Shown here one piece after another: positions 32,729 through 40,015 of a stretch of 64,000 nt of DNA. Location: NCBI RefSeq assembly GCF_003628535.1, contig NZ_RBCI01000010.1, forward strand, positions 62,001-126,000, read 5' to 3'. The notes below the pieces were generated by a model that saw nothing but the letters and a program-made list of their open reading frames with translations, made no database searches and had not been told where the DNA came from. Position numbers and translations under genes: made by a program. Within the stretch, counting starts at the first letter, position 1. Each line of letters opens with the position of its first letter. The stretch comes from Flavisolibacter nicotianae (GTDB lineage: Bacteria; Bacteroidota; Bacteroidia; Chitinophagales; Chitinophagaceae).

Positions 32729-35029
32729 ATGATGAAAAAACTCGTGTTGCTATTCACGCTATCGTTTCCCTTGTTGTTAATCGCACAGCAGGTCAGCATC
32801 ATTCCGCAACCTGTCAGCCTGCAAATGGGCAAGGGCAGTTTTGTGATTGACAACAACACTGCACTGCAGTACAATCCAGCCAGCAAAGACTTGAAAGCGG
32901 CGGCGGCCTTCTTCTCCTCCGCCATCAAAAATATTTCGGGTGTCAACCTGCCTGCACAGGCAAAAAAGCCAAAAGCCATCACGCTTAGCCTGGCCAAAAC
33001 GGCGGACCTTGGAGACGAAGGATACCTGCTGAATGTGACTCCTGCTTCTGTCGTCATAACGGCCAATACCAGGGCGGGAATTGTGTACGGCCTGCAAACA
33101 GTGCTGCAAACGCTGCCGGCCGTTCGCACCAATGCGGCCCTGCAAATTCCGACCATGCAGGTGAAAGATTACCCACGTTTCAAATGGCGCGGCATGCACC
33201 TCGACGTCAGCCGTCACTTCTTTTCGCCGGACCTGGTAAAACAGTACATCGACCTGATGGCTACCTACAAGATGAACACCTTTCACTGGCACCTCACCGA
33301 CGATCAGGGCTGGCGCATCGAGATCAAAAAATACCCGAAGCTGACGCAGGTTGGCGCATGGCGGGTCGATCAAAACGACAAGGTGTGGGGACAGCGGCCG
33401 CAGGCAACCGAAAACGAAACGCCAACCTACGGTGGCTATTACACGCAGGACCAGGTCAAAGAAATTGTCCGTTATGCGGCAGAGCGAAACATTACGATCG
33501 TACCGGAAATTGAAATGCCGGGCCACAGTGCGGCGGCCGTGGCATCGTACCCGTTTTTGAGTTGTACGCAACGTCCGCAATTGCCAATGACCGGTGGCAA
33601 CTACCAACATATTTCGTCCAACTATTGCGCAGGCAACGACAGTGTGTTTCATTTTCTGGAAGATGTTCTTTCAGAAGTGATCAACCTGTTCCCATCCCCT
33701 TACATTCACGTCGGCGGCGATGAGGTGGACAAAGGGCCGTGGAAGGCCTGCCCGAAATGCCAGGCGAGGATCAAAGCCGAGGGCTTGAAAAACGAAGAGG
33801 AATTACAGAGTTATTTTATCCGGCGCATGGAGGCCTTCGTGATTCGCAAAAAGCGAAAGATGATCGGCTGGGATGAAATCCTGGAAGGCGGCCTGGCACC
33901 GGAGGCGACTGTCATGAGCTGGCGGGGCGAGGCAGGTGGCATTGAAGCGGCGAAGATGAACCACGACGTGGTGATGACGCCGGGCAATCCCGTGTACTTC
34001 GACCACTACCAGGGCGACCCCGCATCGGAGCCGCTGGCCATCGGCGGCTTTAATACCCTGAAACGGGTGTACGAATACGAGCCGATACCCAAAGAACTGA
34101 ACGAAGAACAGGCGAAACACGTACTGGGTGCGCAGGCCAATTTGTGGACCGAATTCGTGACCACGCCTTCGCATGTTTTATACATGGTGCTGCCCCGGAT
34201 GCTGGCCCTGGCCGAAGTGGTATGGAGCCCGAAAGAGGCCAAGAACTGGAGCAGCTTTAATGACCGCCTGCAACACCACTTCAAAACGTTTGACCAAAAG
34301 GCGCTGCCTTACGGCAAGGGAAATTTTAAAGTGGACATCAGGCCCGCTTCGCAGGCCGGGCAGCTGTTGGTGACGTTGGGTACCGAAGCGTACAAAGGAG
34401 AGATTTATTACACCACGGATGGCTCGCAACCCACGCTCCAAAGCCGGAAATACACGAATCCGGTTCGCATCGATTCTTCACTGGTGCTGAAAGCCGTAAC
34501 GGTGGTAAACGGAAATGTGATGAGCCTCATACCGGCGCAACAGGCCTTTGTGCTGCACAAAGCCATCGGCAGGAACGTGGTTTATGCCAATCCCGTAAGC
34601 CAATACTACCTGGCCGATGGTCCGAACTCGCTGACGGACGGTGTTCGTGGCACGACGACCGTGGGCAAATACTGGCATGGCTTCTCGGGAAAAGACTTGA
34701 TTGCCACGATCGACCTGGGTGAAGAGCAAAACATTCACAGCCTGGCATTGGGTTGCCTGCAGGCCTACCGCGACTGGATCATGCTACCGCAGTGGGTAAA
34801 GTTTGAAGTTTCCAGCGATGGGAAAAATTTTACCGAAGTGAAAACCGTTTCAAACGATGTTTCCGTCAACGAGCAGGCGGCCGTGATCAAAGATTTTACA
34901 GCCCGTTTCCCGCAACAGAAAGCCCGCTTTGTGCGGGTTACGGCAAAAGTGCTGGATCAATTACCCAAAGGACATGCCGGTGAAGGAAAACCCGCCTGGA
35001 TTTTTGCGGATGAAATTGTGGTCAATTGA
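32729..35029 (+). CDS. secreted beta-N-acetylhexosaminidase (GH20) with C-terminal F5/8 type C domain
   Basis: This 766-residue enzyme removes terminal GlcNAc or GalNAc. Signal peptide to LLLIAQQ (residue ~21), GH20b domain (about 22-145), then a canonical GH20 barrel from RGMHLDVSRHF (154-164). HWHLTDDQGWR (186-196), the catalytic pair Asp331-Glu332 in HVGGDEV and GWDEILEGG are all standard. A CHB_HEX_C-type segment (YYTTDGSQPT) and a discoidin-like F5/8 C domain (about 635-766) form the C-terminus and probably bind glycan. Start is one of two adjacent ATGs (32729 or 32732). In contrast to the preceding GH20 fusion, every key motif is intact, so this is probably the main hexosaminidase of the locus. 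Confidence 0.92.
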   Translation: MMKKLVLLFTLSFPLLLIAQQVSIIPQPVSLQMGKGSFVIDNNTALQYNPASKDLKAAAAFFSSAIKNISGVNLPAQAKKPKAITLSLAKTADLGDEGYLLNVTPASVVITANTRAGIVYGLQTVLQTLPAVRTNAALQIPTMQVKDYPRFKWRGMHLDVSRHFFSPDLVKQYIDLMATYKMNTFHWHLTDDQGWRIEIKKYPKLTQVGAWRVDQNDKVWGQRPQATENETPTYGGYYTQDQVKEIVRYAAERNITIVPEIEMPGHSAAAVASYPFLSCTQRPQLPMTGGNYQHISSNYCAGNDSVFHFLEDVLSEVINLFPSPYIHVGGDEVDKGPWKACPKCQARIKAEGLKNEEELQSYFIRRMEAFVIRKKRKMIGWDEILEGGLAPEATVMSWRGEAGGIEAAKMNHDVVMTPGNPVYFDHYQGDPASEPLAIGGFNTLKRVYEYEPIPKELNEEQAKHVLGAQANLWTEFVTTPSHVLYMVLPRMLALAEVVWSPKEAKNWSSFNDRLQHHFKTFDQKALPYGKGNFKVDIRPASQAGQLLVTLGTEAYKGEIYYTTDGSQPTLQSRKYTNPVRIDSSLVLKAVTVVNGNVMSLIPAQQAFVLHKAIGRNVVYANPVSQYYLADGPNSLTDGVRGTTTVGKYWHGFSGKDLIATIDLGEEQNIHSLALGCLQAYRDWIMLPQWVKFEVSSDGKNFTEVKTVSNDVSVNEQAAVIKDFTARFPQQKARFVRVTAKVLDQLPKGHAGEGKPAWIFADEIVVN

Positions 35030-35121
35030 CCGGGTTGTGCGCAGCAGGTTTTGTAGATTCGCAACAGTGCCAGGATGGGCTGCGGCAGGTGATCAACTGA
35101 GTCCGAATTAAAACAAGAGCA

Positions 35122-36663
35122 ATGAAATTTCTTCAGCGGTTATTCGTTTGCGTGGGCCTGGCAATTGCGATTGATCTGCCGGCGCAACAACGGCCCAATA
35201 TCCTGCTCATCGTTTCCGACGACCATGCCTACCAAGCCATCAGCGCCTATGGCAGCAGGTTGACGCAAACACCCGCCATCGACCGCATCGCCAAAGAAGG
35301 TGTTTTGTTTAAAAAAGCCTACGTCACCAATTCGATTTGCGGTCCCAGCCGCGCTGTGATCCTGACAGGAAAATACAGCCATAAGAACGGGTTTAAAGAC
35401 AACGAGAATTCCCGTTTCGACGGATCGCAAAATACCTTTATCAAGGAGCTGACAAAAAGCGGCTATCAAACTGCGTGGATCGGGAAATGGCACCTGGAAA
35501 CGGTGCCGCAGGGATTTACCTACTGGCAAATTCTTCCGGGCCAGGGACAGTATTACAATCCTGATTTCATCGGGATGGACAGCAGCCGCAAACGAATGGA
35601 TGGCTATGTGTCGAACGTGATCGAAGATGTGGCCGAACAGTGGCTGGATCAAAGAGACACCTCCCGGCCGTTTTGCCTTGTCATCGGTCACAAGGCAACG
35701 CACCGAACCTGGATGCCCGATACGACTGACCTTGGCCGGTTTGATAACGTTACTTTTCCCTTGCCGCACAATTTCTACGACAACTACGAAAGCCGCCCGG
35801 CTGCAGCCGTACAGGACATGACGATTGCCAAGACAATGCGGATGGATTACGACCTGAAAATGTTTGCCATCGAAGCAGCCGAAAACAAGGAAGGAAGTAT
35901 CAGCCGGATGAATGCCGCGCAGCGGGCAAAATTTGATGCGTATTACAAACCGGTTTACGAAGACCTGCAACGCCGCAATCTCTCGGGGAATGCGCTGACG
36001 GAATGGAAATACCAACGCTACCTGCGGGATTATTTAAGTACCGCCGCTTCGCTCGATCGCAATATCGGGCGGACCTTGGACTACCTCGATAAACACGGGT
36101 TAACCGGCAATACAGTGGTGATTTATATGTCCGACCAGGGGTTTTACATGGGCGAGCACGGCTGGTTTGACAAGCGTTGGATGTACGAGGAATCGTTCCG
36201 CACACCAATGATGATGCGTTACCCCGGCGTGGTAAAACCCGGCACCGTCAACGAGAACTTCGTGATGAACCTGGATATTGCCCCAACGGTTTTACAGGTG
36301 GCCGGTGTTGCCATCCCGCACGACATGCAGGGCAAATCGTTTTTACCCCTTTTGAAAAACAGAAAGGCGAAAGGCCGCGAAGTGATGTACTACCATTACT
36401 ATGAAAACGGCGAGCATTCCGTTTCGCCGCATTTTGGCATCCGCACGGCGCGGTATAAACTGATTCGGTTTTACACCCGAGTCAATGGCTGGGAATTGTA
36501 TGATCTGCAAAAAGATCCGGCTGAAACACACAACCGGTTTGGACAAAAAGGATACGAAAAAATTACAGGCGTGCTGATGAAGCAATTGACTGCGCAGGTC
36601 AAAGAATACGAAGACCAAGATGCCGCAGCGATCCTTGGTCAATCCGGCAAAAAAGCATTTTAA
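35122..36663 (+). CDS. secreted sulfatase (formylglycine type, S1 family)
   Basis: This 513-residue type I sulfatase has a signal peptide (to about LPAQQ, 23) and the metal-binding VSDDHAYQ (31-38). The activation motif is CGPSR at 73-77, where Cys73 must be converted to formylglycine by a maturase encoded elsewhere. HKATHRTW and GEHGWFDKRWMYEESFRTP are later active-site blocks. The C-terminal region with ELYDLQKDPAETHN is normal for the family. Similarity to GlcNAc-6-sulfatases is suspected from the overall pattern and the hexosaminidase neighbours, but the exact substrate is not certain. It would remove sulfate that blocks the exo-glycosidases. Confidence 0.9.
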   Translation: MKFLQRLFVCVGLAIAIDLPAQQRPNILLIVSDDHAYQAISAYGSRLTQTPAIDRIAKEGVLFKKAYVTNSICGPSRAVILTGKYSHKNGFKDNENSRFDGSQNTFIKELTKSGYQTAWIGKWHLETVPQGFTYWQILPGQGQYYNPDFIGMDSSRKRMDGYVSNVIEDVAEQWLDQRDTSRPFCLVIGHKATHRTWMPDTTDLGRFDNVTFPLPHNFYDNYESRPAAAVQDMTIAKTMRMDYDLKMFAIEAAENKEGSISRMNAAQRAKFDAYYKPVYEDLQRRNLSGNALTEWKYQRYLRDYLSTAASLDRNIGRTLDYLDKHGLTGNTVVIYMSDQGFYMGEHGWFDKRWMYEESFRTPMMMRYPGVVKPGTVNENFVMNLDIAPTVLQVAGVAIPHDMQGKSFLPLLKNRKAKGREVMYYHYYENGEHSVSPHFGIRTARYKLIRFYTRVNGWELYDLQKDPAETHNRFGQKGYEKITGVLMKQLTAQVKEYEDQDAAAILGQSGKKAF

Positions 36664-36671
36664 CCCGAACC

Positions 36672-38204
36672 ATGCACAGAACAATCTTTTTAACCGTTAC
36701 AATATTCCTGTTTCATTCCCTGGCTTTTTTTTCTGCAGGCGCACAGGACGCTGCCACAGGACGCAGTGCCGTTGTACTAAACCCGACCGACACGGAAACG
36801 GACATCATCCGCAAGGCTGCCACTGTTGTTCCGGCGCCACGGCAGTTGCGCTGGCAGCAGTTGGAACTGACCGGATTTTTTCATTTCGGGGTGAACACAT
36901 TTACCAACCGCGAATGGGGCGATGGCAAAGAAGATCCCCGTCTTTTCAATCCCACGGAACTGGACGCAGGCCAGTGGGTGAAAGCGGCGAAGGATGCAGG
37001 GATCCGGCAGGTGATTCTTACCGCAAAGCACCACGATGGTTTCTGCCTTTGGCCCACGGCAACCACGACCCATTCGGTGAAAAGCAGTCCGTGGAAAGGG
37101 GGCAAGGGTGATGTGGTGAAGGAAGTGGCCGAAGCCTGTCGCCGTTATCAAATGGGTTTTGGCGTTTACCTCTCGCCGTGGGACCGCAACTCTTCGGTCT
37201 ACGGAACCGATGCCTACAATGATTTTTTTGTACAACAGCTAACCGAACTGCTGACGCGTTACGGTCGTGTGGATGAAGTGTGGTTTGATGGGGCCAATGG
37301 GGAAGGACCCAATGGGAAAAAGCAGGTCTATGATTTTGAGCGTTGGTACAAACTCATACGCCAACTGCAGCCCGGGGCCGTGATTGCTATCATGGGTCCT
37401 GACGTTCGCTGGGTTGGTACCGAATCGGGTTACGGGAGGGAACAGGAGTGGAGCGTGGTGCCGGCCAACAATCTTGACCAGTCGGCCGTTGCTGCCAACT
37501 CGCAACGGGGGATTGCGTTTAAGCCCGAAGGCGATATGCGGGGCGATGACCTCGGAAGCCGGCAGCAGATCCTGAAGGCAAAAGGCCTGGTGTGGTACCC
37601 GGCAGAAACGGACGTGTCCATCCGGCCGGGTTGGTTTTTTCACGAGAGCGAAAATGGCAAGGTGAAAACACCGGAAAAACTGCTTGACATTTATTTTCAT
37701 TCGGTGGGCCGGAACGGTGTGCTGTTGTTGAATATTCCACCGGATAAACGTGGCCTTGTGCACGAAAACGACGTGCGGCAGTTGAAAGAGTGGAAGCAAT
37801 TGCGGGACGAAGTTTTTAAAACCAACCTGGTGAAAACGGCTGCCATCCAGGCCTCCAACGGCAGCCGCACCGGCGTGCTGACCGATGAGAAAACGGGTAC
37901 CGATCTTGCAACACGGGCCCCCGATTCTGTCGTCACGGTGAACCTTTCGTGGAAAACGCCACAAACGTTCAGTGTTTTATGCCTGCAGGAGAACATCCGC
38001 AAAGGGCAGCGTATCGAACAGTTTGTGCTGGACTATTGGGATGGAAAAGACTGGAGAAAAGCTGCCGGTGGAACAACGGTTGGGTACAAGCGACTGGTAC
38101 AGTTTGAAGCGGTTCGGGCAAGCAAGGTCCGCCTGCGCATTTTGTCATCGCGACTGAATCCCTGCCTGGCTGAACTGGGCCTGTACAATTACACCGCGAA
38201 ATAA
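36672..38204 (+). CDS. secreted alpha-L-fucosidase (GH29) with C-terminal F5/8-type domain
   Basis: This 510-residue enzyme follows the sulfatase by eight bases. Signal peptide to about FFSAGAQ (25), then a GH29 barrel: FFHFGVNTFTNREWG (69-83), KHHDGFCLWP (119-128) and DEVWFDGANG with nucleophile Asp206. The C-terminal ~120 residues resemble a discoidin-type carbohydrate-binding domain (FVLDYWDGKDWRKAAGGTTV and VRLRILSS). The subgroup differs from the first fucosidase in this locus: FNTFT in place of HWGLSS and EVWFDGANG in place of SVWFDGHWD. The two probably act on different fucose linkages (the branch with this pattern often contains alpha-1,3/1,4-type enzymes). Acid-base residue was not assigned. 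Confidence 0.88.
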   Translation: MHRTIFLTVTIFLFHSLAFFSAGAQDAATGRSAVVLNPTDTETDIIRKAATVVPAPRQLRWQQLELTGFFHFGVNTFTNREWGDGKEDPRLFNPTELDAGQWVKAAKDAGIRQVILTAKHHDGFCLWPTATTTHSVKSSPWKGGKGDVVKEVAEACRRYQMGFGVYLSPWDRNSSVYGTDAYNDFFVQQLTELLTRYGRVDEVWFDGANGEGPNGKKQVYDFERWYKLIRQLQPGAVIAIMGPDVRWVGTESGYGREQEWSVVPANNLDQSAVAANSQRGIAFKPEGDMRGDDLGSRQQILKAKGLVWYPAETDVSIRPGWFFHESENGKVKTPEKLLDIYFHSVGRNGVLLLNIPPDKRGLVHENDVRQLKEWKQLRDEVFKTNLVKTAAIQASNGSRTGVLTDEKTGTDLATRAPDSVVTVNLSWKTPQTFSVLCLQENIRKGQRIEQFVLDYWDGKDWRKAAGGTTVGYKRLVQFEAVRASKVRLRILSSRLNPCLAELGLYNYTAK

Positions 38205-38253
38205 ATTTATCTGTTGCAGGGTAGAGAAAAATCCTGCGTACAAACAGTCAGGC

Positions 38254-39666
38254 ATGAACAAGACAACCGGCTTGCTTTTCAGTTTTTTGCTCTTTGCCTT
38301 GGTGGCGATGGCGCAACGGAAGCCCAACGTTGTCTTTATTCTGGCCGATGACCTGGGCTATGGCGACCTCGGTTGTTACGGGCAAAAGCTGATTAAAACA
38401 CCCAACCTGGATTCCATGGCCGCAAGGGGAATTCGGTTTACGCAATTTTATGCAGGCACCGCTGTTTGTGCACCGTCCCGTGCATCACTGATGACGGGCT
38501 TGCATACCGGCCACACGCCGGTACGGGGCAATTTTGAAATCCTTCCCGAAGGACAGTTCCCGCTGCCCGATTCCAGTGCCACCATGGCCGAATTGTTTCG
38601 AAAGGCCGGCTACGTCACCGGCGCCTTTGGCAAGTGGGGACTGGGCTACCCGGGTTCGGAAGGAGAGCCGCTGAACCAGGGTTTCGACCAGTTTTTTGGT
38701 TATAACTGCCAGCGCCAGTCGCACAATTATTTTCCCGATCATTTGTGGCAAAACCGTCATCGCGTTGAGCTGGAGAACACGCCGGCACACCAGGTGCAGT
38801 ATGCGCCTGACCTGATACAGGCCAGGGCCGTTTCGTTTATCGACAGCAACAAACAGCGACCGTTCTTTCTTTACCTCGCTTATACTTTGCCGCACGCCGG
38901 TCTGCAACTGCCCGCCGGTGATTCGCTGTTTGCTTTTTATAAAAAACAATTCAACGAGTCTCCGAAACAAGTGCCGGCATCCTGGGACGGAGTGGGTTAC
39001 CAGCCACAGGCCTATCCCGTGGCTGCCTATGCGGCGATGGTGTCGAAGCTGGACGCTTACGTGGGAGAGGTGCTGGCAAAACTTAAATCCCTGGGCCTGG
39101 AGGAGAATACGCTTGTGGTGTTTACCAGCGACAACGGCCCGCACCGCGAAGGAGGCAATAAGCCGGAAGCATTTGCAAGCAGTGGGGGATTGAACGGTGT
39201 CAAACGGGATTTGTATGAAGGCGGTATTCGCGAACCGGTGCTCATTACCTGGCCGGCGGTCATCAGGAAAAGCCGCACATCGGATTTCGTGGGAGCGGCC
39301 CGGGATTTCCTGCCCACGTTTGCTGCGTTGACAGGCCAGCGGCTGACTGTAAAAACAGATGGTTTATCGCTGTTGCCTCTCCTTCTGAAAAAAGGAAAAC
39401 AGCGTGAGCATGCTTTCCTGTATTGGGAGTTCCACGAAGACGGTGGCCGCCAGGCCGTGCGCATGGGCAAATGGAAAGGCGTAAAGCTGAATGTGATGAA
39501 GAACGGCAGCGCGCCGCTGCAGTTGTTTGACTTATCTGCCGATCCCGGCGAAACAAAAGACCTGAGCGCCGTCCATCCGGACGTGGTTCGCAGGGTTTTA
39601 CAGGTGATGAAACGAGAACATGTCGAAAACAAAAATTTCCCCTTACTGGTCGATTCGCAGCAATGA
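38254..39666 (+). CDS. secreted arylsulfatase-type sulfatase (formylglycine type, S1 family)
   Basis: This 470-residue type I sulfatase has a signal peptide (to ALVAMAQ, 21) and LADDLGYGDLGCYG (30-43), the calcium-binding block. The activation motif is CAPSR at 72-76 (Cys72 to formylglycine). KWGLGYPG, TLPHAGLQ and FTSDNGPHREGG are the expected His, Asp and Asn active-site stretches. It is more like the classical arylsulfatase group than the sulfatase at 35122, so the two probably remove sulfate from different positions or sugars. It closes the sialoglycan cluster and is followed by a 349-bp gap. No sulfatase-maturing enzyme is present in the window. Confidence 0.9.
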   Translation: MNKTTGLLFSFLLFALVAMAQRKPNVVFILADDLGYGDLGCYGQKLIKTPNLDSMAARGIRFTQFYAGTAVCAPSRASLMTGLHTGHTPVRGNFEILPEGQFPLPDSSATMAELFRKAGYVTGAFGKWGLGYPGSEGEPLNQGFDQFFGYNCQRQSHNYFPDHLWQNRHRVELENTPAHQVQYAPDLIQARAVSFIDSNKQRPFFLYLAYTLPHAGLQLPAGDSLFAFYKKQFNESPKQVPASWDGVGYQPQAYPVAAYAAMVSKLDAYVGEVLAKLKSLGLEENTLVVFTSDNGPHREGGNKPEAFASSGGLNGVKRDLYEGGIREPVLITWPAVIRKSRTSDFVGAARDFLPTFAALTGQRLTVKTDGLSLLPLLLKKGKQREHAFLYWEFHEDGGRQAVRMGKWKGVKLNVMKNGSAPLQLFDLSADPGETKDLSAVHPDVVRRVLQVMKREHVENKNFPLLVDSQQ

Positions 39667-40015
39667 TGCCATGCGCAATGCCTCACCGGAATAATGAATA
39701 GTAGATGGTAGATGGCGGAGGACTTTCCAGCTCCTTGTATTATTCCTGCACAAAAGTGGAAGCATAAGGTGCCCAACCGCTATCAAGTTGGAGAAAAATG
39801 GCGAAGCGGTCACCGGTTGATAGCCGGTGAAACCGGCGGTAAAAGAACGTGTGACTGGCAACGACCCCGAAGGGTTTTCCTGTGAAGGCGGGTTTTCGCA
39901 CAGAAACCATCTCTCTTGCTGATGGCGGTTTTGCATTGGCAACCCATGAGGGGGTAAATCCAGCTGTGGCCGAACAAAGGAAAAGGAAAAAAAGATGATT
40001 GCGGTAAATGCAAGG
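39667..40015. other. convergent intergenic region (349 bp)
   Basis: The region separates the last sulfatase from the 3' end of the fructan regulator, which is on the other strand. No gene, strong hairpin with T-run or promoter was found. A short inverted repeat CACCGG/CCGGTG occurs near 39810-39830 and is probably unimportant. Confidence 0.4.
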
